From Favolaschia claudopus (Eukaryota > Basidiomycota > Agaricomycetes > Agaricales > Mycenaceae): DNA of 64,000 nucleotides. Of the stretch, positions 1 through 11,304 are shown piece after piece; the stretch's first letter is position 1, and each line of letters begins with the position of its first letter. The notes under the pieces were generated by a model. That model ran no database searches. It saw nothing but the letters and a program-made list of their open reading frames with translations, and was not told the origin of the DNA. The DNA lies in contig JAWWNJ010000052.1 in assembly GCA_037176885.1 (NCBI GenBank), positions 62,001-126,000 of the forward strand. The letters are read 5' to 3'. Made by a program: the position numbers and the translations under genes.

Positions 1-79
1 ATTGGGATCAAATTGGGATACTAGAGATTGCTGTTGAGGAGAAATCGGTCATTCCGAGGCTTTTCTGGGTGCCGAAAAC

Positions 80-180
80 GCGTTTTCCCGGCCGAGGGAT
101 TTCCCCTTGGAGGAGGGAAAACAATGACCCACCGTGGGAACCTCGACCGTTTTGCCATCACCCTCGGAATGGAGAAGTTC
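80..180. repeat. dispersed repeat, copy 1
   Basis: About 90 bp starting at the motif GTTTTCCCGGCCGAGGG recur in the same orientation at 57078-57170, including the ACAATGACCCACCGTGGGAA segment. The copies differ by small indels. Nature unknown; no open frame supports a protein. Positions 181-1020 around it hold no gene that I can support. Confidence 0.7.
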
Positions 181-1021
181 CCGGGCTTTTGATCGGATGA
201 TTTGATATCATGATGTGGCTGTGACCTCCCTTCTCCACGAACAGTGGGATGGTGAGCAAAATTCTGGAAAGCAGGAGCACTGAAAAAAACGGGTGAGGCG
301 CTGAAAACAATAGATTAATCCAGGTCTTGAACACCTTCAAGCTAGATTTTCCAATTTTGAATTTTTAATCTAAGTGACCGCGCGGATCAGAGGGAACTGG
401 GCAAAGCCGGACAATTCACTCTACCGATTTTGCACCTAAAATGGCCTCGACAATAATGAGCATCGCCTACTGCTTACAATGCCCGTAGGAGGGAACTCCG
501 TTGTTGTCGATGCCTTCATGTAAGTCACTGGGTTGTGTTCAACTATCATGGACTCAAGTGAAACTTGCAAGCTTCACTGCTGCTACGACTGCGATGGTGC
601 AGGAAATCTTCTGCATGTGAGAGTCCATGACTAGTGATGAATGTTAGCGAATAAAGAGCCTAAATGAAAGTATGAATACCTGGTCCACCGAAATCGGTAA
701 TAGCAAGGAAATCCCGCGGAATCATAAGTAAGTACGCGGCACACGTGTACATGTGTGAGAACATTTACTGTGAGAACATTTACGCCCTGGGCGGCGGCCT
801 CCTCTGCGTGTCCCATGACGGGCCGGGATAGGACCCCCGAAAGCTCACCAAAATGCCTGTTCACGAATTTGCGGGATTTTTATCCGCACCCCAAATCAGG
901 CAATTCTTATCCGAATTCGCCCCAAGCCTTCGCGCTGGTTTTTATCCGAATCTGTGAACAGGCCTAGCATAAAAAGTCCCAATAAATCTCAGTAATTCAG
1001 AATGGCTCGTATTGCCTACTA

Positions 1022-1085
1022 CAGTCGAACCTCTCTTAACCCATACCTCTCGGTGGATGGCCAAGGCTATGGGTTATGAGACATT
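1022..1085. mobile_element. left-end fragment of a CAGTCG/ATGGGTTA MITE
   Basis: After a TA dinucleotide the sequence begins CAGTCGAAC and continues with the 'AACCCATA ... TATGGGTTA' word that marks the small element complete at 54598-54763. No right end is seen nearby, so this is a fragment. Confidence 0.5.
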
Positions 1086-1329
1086 TCATTTCTTGTTTAC
1101 ACCTGTGTGCCTCCGAGGCTCCACTCTGACCTCAAATTGGGCTATTTTCTCCACCAGTAAATGCAGTGGAGCTGCGGTGGAGCGGTTGAACTTCCGCCGG
1201 CTCCTCGGTGAGGGCACGCACAAGCAATCAGAGGTAAACAACTTCTGAAGAACCCCACCCCATCAGAAACCGGACAAGAACCGTAAAACAGCTGTATCTT
1301 ATTCCGAAACTGTAAGTAGTAGGTAAGCG

Positions 1330-1700
1330 GGTTGTCCTTGGATTGTGTTCGGAAAAAGTTGAACCCAAGAGTTGTCCACTGATGTCAGATGAGAGTTGTG
1401 AACAAGAAAGTTGTCCGCGGGAAACTTTGTAGAGAAGGAAAGTTGCGAACAATGAAATTTGTCAATTCACCTAGTTGTAGTTGTTTCAGCGCCGAGTTGA
1501 AGTTGTCGTTGTCAGCATCTCGAGTTGCAGCCGGAAAAACTATCCTCTTCGAAAGTTGCTGTGTTGAAAAGTTGTTCACAACTAAGGTTGTCGAAATTTC
1601 AGGTCCTCAGGTGAGAAAGGTTGTTATGAAATTTGATAGTTGCCTCCAAATTCTCTCAAAAACACCGAAGTTGTGCATTTTGATTTTTTGCACAGTATAT
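1330..1700. other. AAGTTG/GTTGT-rich stretch
   Basis: The words AAGTTG, AGTTGT or GGTTGT occur about fifteen times on one strand at irregular spacings of roughly 10-35 bases. The frame 1389-1763 stays open through it, but the composition is repeat-like and I recognise no protein. It may be a degenerate simple repeat or the subterminal region of a transposon. Confidence 0.4.
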
Positions 1701-1809
1701 GTGCCATATATCTATGAATCTATCCCTTTTTTCCCTCTTTTTTCCTCTCTTTCTGCAACTTGAAAACTTGATTAATTCTCCATAACCACAGACATAGTAC
1801 ATAAGCCAA

Positions 1810-2275
1810 ACGCGGCTCATTAACCGTGCCGAATTTCGTACCGCGAGTGATGGCAGCGTGCTCCAACGCTGCGAGGGCAGACTCCTGCGACTGGCCCTCG
1901 GTCTTCGGGGACTTCCTCCGGCGACGGGAATCAAGGACTCCCTGGATTGTAGAGACCAGGGTGGTCGTGTCGTCAATCTTGGCGCTCTGGACAAGGGGTC
2001 GTCTGGATCGGAAGGAAGTGTGGAGAGGAAGATGGCGCTGACGATAGGACCGGGGATACTGAATCCGGGCTTCGTAAGATGAGTCTGCGCTTTCAGGAAG
2101 TCCTTCACATGCTGATCGAGGGCGTGTGTGTCGTCGTCAAGGAGGGGACGAGGGGGCTGACGTCCCCCGGCTTGGATGCCGTGGAAACTATATCCCAGAT
2201 TTCAATTGTCTCGTACGCTGACTTCATCCGTTTGGACCACGGGAAGTACCCGGTTTCGCCCTTGAGGCGGTCCTC
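1810..2275 (-). pseudogene. copia-type Gag (UBN2-like) fragment
   Basis: Read on the minus strand, two frames together resemble the Gag of Ty1/copia elements. The first (about 2275-2120) gives ETGYFPWSKRMKSAYETIEI then WDIV, the usual 'W...M...L.....WDIV' opening. The second (about 2140-1950) gives ALDQHVKDFLKAQTHLTKPG and then FLSTLPSDP, like the 'LL.SLP' motif of UBN2/gag-polypeptide domains. The change of frame near 2130 and the lack of zinc knuckle, protease or integrase mark it as a relic. Assignment rests on remembered motif shape only. Confidence 0.5.
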
Positions 2276-2603
2276 CCCGCGCGGAAAGAAAGTCCCAGCG
2301 CCGTGGGGTAAATCCCAGGAAGAAGCCGTCGAAGTTTTGGTGCCCGGATCGGGCCCTATTCTATGTTTGTCCGTTTACTTACATTCATATTTCGATGTGA
2401 TTTAGATATCCGAGATTGCAAAGCCCCTTGCTTTGACCACTGGCATAAAACCCACACTACATGTTATTTGTTATTTGAGGTCAAAAGGTGCTATCATTGT
2501 CGGGAACGGCACCGAATATCGATCGGACAGTTTTTTTGTCCACTGAGTATGTACTTTAATCAGTACTCGGCTTTACTGGTGTGTCTATAAATAGCTTTGG
2601 AAA

Positions 2604-2616
2604 GGGTATATAAGAG
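2604..2616 (+). promoter_or_regulatory. TATA box of histone H4 gene
   Basis: GGGTATATAAGAG lies about 115 bases before the H4 start codon. The decayed H4 copy at 39875 has the near-identical GGGTATATAAGG about 130 bases before its ATG, so the element is shared between the paralogues. Confidence 0.65.
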
Positions 2617-2727
2617 TCCTCTTTTCTTTCATGTACTTGATTGAGCTGTCTTATTCGATCTGCTTCGCCCCTCGAGTCCCAACCATTAGTATCGTCCCTA
2701 GCAGCTCCGCGATCTTTGTAAACCATC

Positions 2728-3217
2728 ATGTCAGGCCGCGGTAAAGGTGGCAGAGTGAGCGAGATGGTCTGCTCTAGTAATGAAGGATGGATGCTGACTT
2801 TGCTGCTTGCCGTCCTGGTAGGGGCTCGGCATAGGGGGGGCTAAGCGCCACCGGAAGGTTCTTCGTGACACCATCCAGAGTCAGTTTTTGACCCCGTTTG
2901 CTTGCGTCTCGCGGTGAGATGGGTCCACAATAGGTATCACCAAGCCCGATATCCGTCGTCTTGCTCGTCGTGGCGGTGTGAAGCGCATGTCGGGCCTCAT
3001 TTACGAAGAAACCCGAAAGGTGCTCAAACTCTTTCTCGAAAACGTCATTCGCGACTCGATCATGTACACCGATCACGCTAAGCGGTAAGTCGCCCTCGCT
3101 TTTCGTTTCCAACGCAGCTGACTTTATTTCGACGCTGAAAGAAAGACTGTCACCGCTCTCGACGTTGTATACGCCCTCAAGCGCTCTGGGCGAACACTCT
3201 ATGGTTTCGGAACATGA
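2728..3217 (+). CDS. divergent histone H4, four exons
   Basis: Core nucleosomal histone H4. Exons at 2728-2754, 2822-2879, 2934-3084 and 3142-3217 are joined by GT-AG introns (donors gtgagc, gtcagt, gtaagt) and give 103 residues plus stop, the exact H4 length. The histone fold is recognisable from [12 protein letters not shown] through [20 protein letters not shown]. Against the near-invariant H4 sequence it carries R for K8, I for K12, T for N25, S for G28, D for A33, M for I46, K for G56, M for T71 and D for E74, while K5, K16 and K20 remain. G28 changes because the codon split by intron 2 is A|GT instead of G|GT. The TATA box at 2604-2616 fits as promoter. All frames and splice sites are intact, so it could be a transcribed variant or a very young pseudogene; so many replacements in H4 are abnormal. 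Confidence 0.85.
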
Positions 3218-4204
3218 GTTTTACCGGCCGAGTTGCTTCATCTATGAAGGATTATGAAGGAGGTAACTGATTATTCGACGGGTACCTGAAGTCCACGTAC
3301 GGATCAAAGTCAGAGTAAGTGTAATTTTGGATAGGATGCACTGGTTCTGGGGCAAAGGGAGGCATCGAAAGTGACGGGTAAGCAAGCACCCAAAATTCAT
3401 AAGGTAAATCTGCCCAAATGGGCGGACCGACGTTATAGGGAGTAGCCGGGGCCTAGCTGTTGCAAGGAGGGGATTGTGTCATCGTCACTACTAAAAACAC
3501 TGTCGCGGGCACGTGACCCGGTTGTCGCAATTTTGGCGTGCAACTTCATATCAAGCCGGAATTTTGGCCAAAATTCTTTCAAACTTGAGATTTAGCAGGA
3601 ACTTGGGGTGGGTTTATAGGCAAAATTCGCATTTCAGAGAAAACGGAGAAACCCTAGTCTAGGGTTAGAAAAGCGCGAAATTTTTGCGCAAAATTTCAAA
3701 AGTGTGTGTACCTAACTTCAGGTTTCCGGAAAAAAACCATCGGATTATAGCCTGAAGTTGGTCAGTAGCTCAATTCTGACCCCAGCAAACATCCATAGCA
3801 GAAGTCCCTTGGATTTGGTTGAGATTTGGTGAAGGTTCAGTGGTGTGGCAGACATTTGATGCGCTGATGGCATCGTACAGCCACCGGCTATGTCTCGGCC
3901 CGGACCGAAAGCGCGAAATCCGTGGAAGAAGAAATGATTTTGTGGATTTTGAGACTTTTGACCCGAGGGATCTCTAGTCTTCCTTCTTATGGTCATTTCT
4001 GCACAGTTTCAATGCCACTGGGTAAAAACTGAGGGCACAGTAACAATTTCCAAATTAGGTATCTGGCTTGTCACGAAGTTCGGTCCGTATCATACATCAA
4101 ATGTACATAGCAACGACAGTGATAATGATCGCGTCGTCGCGGCGCGACGCGCTATAGCTACTCTCTGCCTCTCGCAGACCCCTCACATTCCTTCTTCATA
4201 CAAG
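3218..4204. other. intergenic, no gene seen
   Basis: No supported coding region. A short segment at about 3488-3521 (CACTGTCGCGGGCACGTGAC) recurs at about 29755-29778, indicating an old dispersed repeat. Confidence 0.5.
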
Positions 4205-4306
4205 TCTCCACTTCCCATCAAATTTTGATCCCCTCATCAAAAAAAATCGAACATTTTACGGATGAGACCGTCGAGACGAGCTGACGAGCTCAGAATTGAG
4301 CGCCCC
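4205..4306. mobile_element. truncated copy of a 185-bp TA MITE
   Basis: Matches the right part of the complete element at 13654-13838 (CACTTCCCATCAAATTTTGA ... GAGCGCCCC) and ends in CCCC directly followed by TA, like the other two copies. Its left terminal repeat is missing. Confidence 0.7.
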
Positions 4307-6807
4307 TATTCCCAGCAGTTTCAATATACAATGGAAGAACGTACGTTTATGACCGGCTCACCTGCACGTGCAATACCCGAGGACATCGAAGACAGCAAAG
4401 GTAGGGCGAAACAGGGATCAGAAGCGAAGATAAGAATGGGTTGTGGGCTTACTATGGTGACCCACACAACGAATCCTGCCCCAATAACTAAGTAATGGTG
4501 AGGGCGGCACACGGCCACGGCGGACGACATGCGGGCACGGGAGACATGATTGAGAAGATGAGCGGGAAGCATAGTTCAGGGGAGGGGAGCAAGCCTACGT
4601 TGTGGTGTACCACACAGCTTGCGCCGCTGAATGCGAGTCAAAGACAAATTTGGTGGTGTCGACGTCGACGGGATCGCGCACCAGATATTGACAAACGTCC
4701 CTTCCGAGGCGCTGAAAAGTTGGGTGACAGCGTTATGTTACGAGTTGCATCCTCTCAGGGTATGCAAATGGCGGTTTGAGGTGGGGGTGAACGACAAGTG
4801 GGAAGGACGACAGAGGACGACAGAAAGAGAGGCGACGTGACATTGTGACCCCAACAAACAATTTCTCATGGACACGTGTCACCGGTTAACATCTGCCGAG
4901 CCCCGACTGCGCCGGCTCGCCACCACGCGGTCACGAGCTTTCGTCTTTGAGGCCACCATTCACGCGTAAGTCGCGTCTTTACCCTACTTTTCTTTCTGTG
5001 CCAGATATGATTACTTATTGTGAGTTTATATCTCTGTATATCTAGTTCTCTGGGTCTTTTTTACTTACCCAATTTTGTCTCGGGGGCGGCTTGAGGCTAA
5101 AGATTCGGATCTAAGTACTACATAGTAGGGTCGCGACGCGGCGACCCGGCAAATCACGGCATGAACTACAAGAAAATAAATCGTGTGACACAGCTTCGCT
5201 GTTTACATTGAAAACACCCTAAATTCACATACCAACCCAGTTTTATTCGTCCATTTAATTCGATATACCCCTGGCTCTCTATCCTCCAACTTTCACCTCT
5301 TTTGCTCCACCGTCACCACCGACACAATCCAGTTGAACCGTGGGAATCTCGGATGATCGCATCATTTCGCCTTACCTCGACTTTTGAATATCTGTTCCTG
5401 GCTCTCGCCTCCGGCGCAAAATCAATTTCAGGGTCAGAACACGTTCATATGGTCCAGATCACCTCGAGGCAACCATTGCAACGATTCCACAAGCGCCCCA
5501 TGTGGAACAAATACCCACATTTCTCCCCGACTCGATCTTACTGGTTCAACTCAATTTCAAGCTGAAAGAACTTAATCTGTGCCTTACTACGAGCATGCGG
5601 GCGAGTTCTAAATCATGGAAACGACCCCTGATTCCTGATATTTGGCTGTGCGAGCCATATGGACATCTCCTTCCTATTTATTTTGTACCGCATGTATGGA
5701 CCCAGAATACGGGTACCTCTCCTCGTATTTATTCACAAATGTACTTCAATAGCATCGTACCAATTATCCCCCACTTTCTGAATATCCCCTGGTGCCAATT
5801 CACTGACTGAATCAACCGAGTTAGCAAGAATTACCTCTTGGAACTCGAACTTACTGCCACACTCGCCCTCCTGTTAAATTCTTCTGGATTCAATTAACAA
5901 AGCCTTACTTTGTTTTAACGCCTCTACCTATAGATCCAACCCTTTGCTTTGAATCCTCCACGACTTGCCGAAATACAGCGGGGCCTTCATTTACTATCGA
6001 CTTGCCTCCAGAATCGACAACTTGCCTAATTGGGATTGGAATTGGACTGAACGGAGCTCAAACCCACTCACCCGTTTATCGTAACCTTACGACTGGTTTA
6101 AACGATACTTCGGGGTATTTAATATACGACGTCACAATCGAATGAGTCCACCATAATCAAAGTCATACCCAGAGATTCCACCTTTGTACTGCCTCGAGAT
6201 TGGCAACTTGCTCAACTACACGTTCAAAACTGTCTTGTCTAAACAACGGAGTCACCGTTGCGGCAGGGGATCCTCCAGGGAAGCTATCACGATTAATTCC
6301 TTGTGCTGACCAACTCTCACTCCACAGAACCTCCCAAGTACTTACATGCTTGCCTTGCCTGTCGGACTTTACGCGATTGTCAGTCGGAATTGAAGTACGC
6401 AATGAATTTCAAACATCAATCAATCCGCACACTGAACGGTAGGAAAAAATCTTACTTGCGGCGGTCGAAGTTCACTTGAATCCGGTCAAGATCATAGTAG
6501 TTCAGCGAGGTCTGAATATGACAGAGAGGCCTAGGGAAAAAAAGTCAGTCAAGGTCAACCATACAGGATTTATCATGAGCGAGCGAGCTATAGGTGTTAG
6601 ACAGGCAGAGCCTTGACTATTTGGTATATTCACGGCAAAGTGTTGCGTTGAAGTCCAGAGGAGAGTCGGAAGACCCGAGACAAAAGAATTACTAGTACAT
6701 CATGAGAGAACATATTCCTCGAACTTAAGTTGAACTTAAGTTCTTCTTGACTCGAACGGGTGCAGACTCCAGAGCCAAAACAGCTTGAACAGAAGGAAGT
6801 TTAAGTA

Positions 6808-8135
6808 AGATAGGCCGCATCCATAGACAGCTAGCTGTGACCGTGATTGGTCACAAAAGCCTAATTTTCGACCATCTCCCTCATATCTCGACAACGGAGA
6901 AGAAAATAAGAAATCTGTTCCGTCAATCAATAGGGAGGTAATCTGGCTGGATTCTCCCCAAATTATAAAGTAGTTAAGGTGGTTTTGAGGGAGGAGATAG
7001 AATTTTGATGGGGGATCTTGTAAAACCCCAATTTTGTGAGCAGCCGGACTAAAAATCTATCTCCTTCTTGGATACAGCCTGAATCACCTTGAAATTTTGG
7101 GAGAACCTAGCCAGACTACTCGTCATCACAGAAAGTAACCGGAAATTGTGCTATTTTGACGCGGTCACGTGTTTTTCTCACGGAACTTGTATCCTATATT
7201 GTAGTTTGGTATGTTCCATTTACCCCGTATGAGTTTGAAGAAGATTGCCGTTGTATACGTTGACCAGGAGTCTGCACAAATTCGAGAGTGCCTCGGTTTG
7301 CAATAGTTTGACTGTGAATAATGCAGAGAATATAACCAAATCCCTGTTTGAGACGCATGTAGGGTGATTGTGGTGTGATATGGTAGTTGTTCAGACTTAG
7401 GGGTACCCTGAGCAGCCTTTTGTATGACCTTCAACCTGTAATATTGGCAAGAAAAGGTGCATGCAAAGATCTTAGCCAGAATTGTTGAAATTGTGGTTTT
7501 GGTTCGAATGAAACTGTTGGAAGGTACACGAATGACGCATAATACTAGTTCACCGTCTTATCTTGTAGTTACAGACAGTTTGGAAGCAACTGCCCTTCAA
7601 AATATGACTTTCAGCTGTGAAAATGTTGCAGCACGCAAATCTGTTTATGTTTGTTGTGTGCCCTCGGACAAAACTTGCCTAGACTTTGCATTTGCACTTA
7701 TCTTTCCGGTCCAATTCTTGTGCTGTGGAATCATTCCATACATATCTACTACCCAAGAGTATCAAACTCATAACTATGTGCCAAAATCATTGTCCAATGC
7801 TGCGCTTTTGTCGAATTGCGCAAAATCACAAGTGTCAAAGTTATTCTTAGTCTACGAGCTGTACTGAATCTTCCTGGCTGAGATGACCAGTGCATGAGAT
7901 GTCAGTAGATGCCAAACATTATGTTCATAAAAAATTCACCACAAAAAACTACAAATTTGGCCCAAACCGATCAAATTTCCGGTTACTTTCTGTGATGACG
8001 AGTATCTGTACATCGATTGACGGAACAGATTTTTCATTTACGCCCTCAATGTGGAGATATAAACAAAGTGGTCGAAAACTAGGCATTTATGACCAGTCAC
8101 GGTCACAGCTAGCTGTCTATGGATGCGGCCTATCT
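6808..8135. mobile_element. 442-bp foldback MITE, interrupted by another element
   Basis: Starts AGATAGGCCGCATCCATAGA and ends with its complement, flanked by TA on both sides (6806-6807 and 8136-8137). The arms are close to 190 bp, so nearly the whole element is a palindrome. Uninterrupted copies of exactly 442 bp sit at 19045-19486 and 31657-32098. Here the length is 1328 bp, which equals 442 + 884 + 2, accounted for by the nested element plus its duplicated TA. A TA target suggests a Tc1/mariner-type origin (inference). Confidence 0.85.
7119..8002. mobile_element. 884-bp non-autonomous TA-target element
   Basis: Perfect 29-bp terminal inverted repeats beginning CTCGTCATCACAGAAAGTAA, flanked by TA at 7117-7118 and 8003-8004. 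Copies B and C have the empty site, with the two flanks joined by a single TA, which proves insertion and target duplication. Interior frames of 89 and 136 codons match nothing I know, so it is called non-autonomous. The TA target fits Tc1/mariner-like transposition. Confidence 0.92.
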
Positions 8136-9030
8136 TAGAGTAAAACGACGATAACAAGAGCAAAAATCCCAGGTTTAAATTGGCAACTATTCAGCAGAAG
8201 TTCGGATTCGAGAGAGGTTTGATTCGTAGACGGCAAAACACGAAGTCGCGACAGCGTGGCACCAGCATGGCAAACTCCGCGGCAATGCCTCGGCAAAGAG
8301 GATTTACCGAAGACACGTGCCTATGGGAAATTGTTTGTTGTGTCACAATCGTCACGCCGCTCTTTACTTTCCCCCACCACCCGCCGAACTCGTCAGCTCT
8401 CGTCCTCTCCCATTCGTCACCCGCCCCGTCTCATACAACCTCCTTCATGCTGATGCACCGAACTCACTGCGGCCCCCACAGCTCCCTTCCCCCCTCTATG
8501 GTCGAAGGAGCTCACTCGTCGACGCATCAAGTGGTACGCGCTGGTTCCGTCCCCGGACTTGACACTGACCTGCCCCCATAGTCGCGAGTGACCAAGTACC
8601 GGCCACGGCGCCTCCTCTCCGCAGTCACCTTCTCCCTCCCTCTTCTGCTGTCCACCCTGTCTGCTCTCTGTCACTCATATGTCCGTACTACTGTACGTCG
8701 CGTCCACTCATTTGGCCCCTCACGCACTGACTTGCTACTGTCAGTTTGCCGCTTGATTCCTTTCTGTCGGATTAGCACTGATCAATCCTGTTCTGGTAAT
8801 CTATAGATCAATGTATTCAGTATATTACGCTCAATATAATTGATTGATGAACACCGATTTGAACGGTTTTGTTCAACACTGTTCAAAAGTCGTGCTTAAT
8901 CCTCGATAAACAGGTTCAAGCTTGGCAGGGCTGCCCGGTGCGCCGCCTACTGGCTGTTTAAGTAAACGATGGCTTAACCTGATTTACTGTCGAGACAGGG
9001 GTTGTTTAATCAAACTTCATATGGTTACTG

Positions 9031-9354
9031 CCCTCCTTTTGCACCCAGATGAATGGTTGTTTCATGCGGTAAGCGGACAGAAATACTTAGAGGCTCCATC
9101 TTGTACGCCTGGAGTAGAAAAATTTGTGTCTTTGCATTGATGTTGGCTGGATAGCCGCCAAGTTTGTGTATCAAAGTGCGGCCAAAATCAGTTGGAAGTA
9201 TGATGAATTTGGTTATTTTTTGTGCCTAGATGTATTCAATCAAAGGAGTCCAGGCCTTTTGTGCCATTCCAGCCTACGTATGTTCTTTCTGTGCGGTCGG
9301 GCAGTTCTGATGAGAATTTCCTTATTTGGTAAGTAATTTGATCTTGCCGCAACT
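9031..9354. other. no recognisable gene
   Basis: Between the end of copy A and the small element remnant. A short frame runs out of copy A into this region but has no recognisable domain. Confidence 0.3.
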
Positions 9355-9447
9355 GTAAGTCTATAACAAATTTCACCCGTTTCCGCTTCCTAGTCCACCC
9401 ACAATCAAGCGAAAATGCTAAACGTTTCGCTTCGGGGTTTGCGACTG
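9355..9447. mobile_element. right-end fragment of a CAGTCGC foldback element
   Basis: The last 80-90 bp (TTTCCGCTTCCTAGTCCACC ... GGGTTTGCGACTG) match the right end of the element at 15586-16149, and here the end is followed by TA. It joins directly to copia coding sequence, so a frame starting at 9415 is a MITE-copia fusion. Confidence 0.65.
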
Positions 9448-10120
9448 TACCATGAAAACAGTAAAGCGTATGGCTTGCTAGTAATTAACAAAGATGGTTC
9501 TTATGGTGAAACCATCACATCTAGGCATGTTCGGTTTGATTCACCTATAGAACCAAAGCTTGAGGCACCTGCTACATCTAGGAAAGAATATGAGGATTTT
9601 GCTCAGACACTGCGGAAGAGGTCTACCCCATATTATGGTGATGATGACGATGATGGTGAACTGGACACTTTGCCTCACCCGATACCAGGTTCAGTGGGGG
9701 ATAATCTAAGTCAGGCTGATCCGCCGTCTATTGTCCATCCATCAAATAGGGGAGCTCCACCATTGCGCAAGGTCGCAGGCGTACGACAGGAACCTACTAG
9801 GCGGTCAACACGTCCACATGCAAGGGCACAACATCCCACTGCTGAGTACGACAGAATAGCTGAAGGACCACAGCATCAGTCAAAAGCTGAGCGTGATGCA
9901 GAGAATGCAGCACGTAAACAGGCGAAAGAAAATGAAGCTTCTGTCGAACCAGACATTGAAGTCCCTGATGCTTCAGAGGCAGTCTTGCTTGCTTCTCTCG
10001 ATGATGCATGCTATTGAAGAAGCCTTTTTAGCTCAGAACCCTCTTGACCCTTCTAGTTGGCAAGAAGCACTGCAGTGTCCTAATGCTGAACATTGGAAAG
10101 CTGGACTTGAAGAGGAATAG
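9448..10120 (+). pseudogene. Ty1/copia Pol fragment (integrase-RT linker to RT start)
   Basis: The frame from the MITE edge to 10017 reads YGETITSRHVRFDSPIEPK followed by a long acidic, proline-rich linker, the usual sequence after a copia integrase. A second frame (about 10006-10120) continues with DPSSWQEALQCPNAEHWKAG and LEEE, the conserved entry into copia reverse transcriptase ('W..A...E...L..N'). A one-frame shift near 10010 and the absence of the rest of RT and RNase H make this a fragment of an ordinary Pol polyprotein. Confidence 0.75.
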
Positions 10121-10707
10121 TTTCCGAGCAAATGATGTCTATGATAAAAGTAGTAAAACGACCCCATCTCACCGGCACCCATCATCCTTTTGCGCCTGTG
10201 ACGTGTGTCAGCGTGTGCCATCAGAATTCACGGTTCAAAGCATATACCGTGTTTTGCACCCGGGTACGGGCTTATGGTTACCAATGCGATGGCAGAGGAA
10301 AAACACACCACTTGGGCAATGAACATACATAGTGTACATGTGTTCGTAACTGTAGCATGCATAGAGCAAATACTTTTCCCAGAGGCGTTCAATGGGAGTT
10401 GTGTTTCACAGTGTCCTTTGTACTTTTCACTCGGATCGATGAACATCAGACGACCTTTGTTCCAAGTAGCGACTGTGTAATCAGTGTTAAAATTATCATG
10501 TTGACTTCGGATTTGAACTGTTCTGTGATTCAGAGTACAACACAAAGAGTAAGAAGCGACGAGATTCCAGCAGGCCTCGCAACCCTCAACAAGGCTTTAG
10601 AAGGGCGCTTCAGGCTGGGACACCTTCCAAGACTTTTCGAATTCCACATGATCCCAGTACTGCTCCGGCCTTGGATTACCTTGTCAGTCCCGGGCCCCCT
10701 TTCAAGT
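10121..10707. other. no recognisable gene
   Basis: Separates the copia remnant from the HMG-box gene. Several overlapping frames of 60-127 codons exist on both strands without recognisable domains. Confidence 0.3.
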
Positions 10708-11304
10708 CTAAAGTATATTTGGCACTTTTGCGCACCTTGAATCTGTTCCCAGCAGAAATTGATCAAACACCCAATCACATTCCAAATTGGCATTCGATGG
10801 ATAGCCTAAAACCGATATTTGAGGAAGGTTGGGCATGCCCAACGTTGAGTTGGAAAATGTCACAGACTCGGACTGGTATTTGTCCGCTGTTGGCGTTGTA
10901 GTCGGCGTGCGATATTTGCGCCGCTCGGTGCGGCGAGGCCTATAAACGTATCCTGGATGGAGCATCTTATGCTCATGTTTCCTCTGCAGCGCGAGTGCTT
11001 CCCACTTGGCGCGTTCCACGTTTGGGAGGCATTTCCACTCTTGAGCAATGATTTTGCTCAAATCTGCTTGCCTTATGCATCGGCCGATTGTGGACCGCGC
11101 AACCGTCGAAGTCGCAGCACGGAAAAGAATAAATGAGTTAGGAGCCCGTTTGACATGCCCTACATCGCCCTTCTGTGGAACGATGTTTGGGGTTGGGTCT
11201 GATGGTGATGGGAGGGGGAACGACGTGCTCGTTGAGCCAATGATCGTAGCAAGTTTACAGGCCTTACAATGCCTGACTGTGCCCCTCAGATCAGTGTGAA
11301 GTCC
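10708..11304 (-). CDS. HMG-box transcription-factor-like protein (partial)
   Basis: On the minus strand an open frame of about 198 codons ends at 10708. It carries one HMG box: GHVKRAPNSFILFRAATSTV starts helix 1, DLSKIIAQEWKCLP and then ERAKWEALALQRKHEHKMLH form helices 2 and 3, closing with PGYVYRPRR. The PNSF/I.F start and the YVYRPRR end are typical of sequence-specific fungal HMG (MATA_HMG/SOX-like) domains, which bind and bend DNA in the nucleus. The tail after the box is rich in S, T and P. No ATG lies upstream before a stop at 11305-11307, so a 5' exon is missing or not recognised. A 174-bp piece (10873-11046) is duplicated exactly at 16942-17115. A mating-type or sexual-development role cannot be inferred from the box alone. 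Confidence 0.72.
   Translation of the reverse strand, partial: GLHTDLRGTVRHCKACKLATIIGSTSTSFPLPSPSDPTPNIVPQKGDVGHVKRAPNSFILFRAATSTVARSTIGRCIRQADLSKIIAQEWKCLPNVERAKWEALALQRKHEHKMLHPGYVYRPRRTERRKYRTPTTTPTADKYQSESVTFSNSTLGMPNLPQISVLGYPSNANLECDWVFDQFLLGTDSRCAKVPNIL

Larger units (their letters stand above)
4314..9030 (+). mobile_element. long unclassified repeat element, copy A (left-truncated)
   Basis: This is the reverse complement of copies B (18151-20801) and C (30782-about 34590) at very high identity. Its right terminus, ending CATATGGTTACTG at 9030, is the point where all three copies stop matching, so it is taken as a true element end. The left end stops at 4314, a few bases from a MITE fragment, and lacks the opposite terminal repeat that copy C has. 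It carries the nested elements at 6808-8135 and 7119-8002. No transposase was recognised. Many overlapping frames on both strands (for example 8180-8581) look like non-coding sequence. Confidence 0.75.

Noticed and set aside
4321..4572. Minus-strand 83-codon frame with hydrophobic stretch (and its copy at 34334-34585)
   Set aside because: A possible membrane segment is visible, but there is no recognisable family, and the opposite strand is open as well.
8180..8581. Overlapping frames of 65-133 codons repeated in copies A, B and C
   Set aside because: Frames are open in several phases and both strands, rich in P, S, H and R, without domain, and small differences between copies break them without pattern.
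9122..9340. Frame following copy A
   Set aside because: Short, cysteine- and phenylalanine-rich and without any known motif.
10708..11304. Calling the HMG-box gene a mating-type gene
   Set aside because: The HMG box alone cannot separate mating-type factors from other fungal HMG regulators, and no homeodomain or pheromone-receptor neighbour is present.
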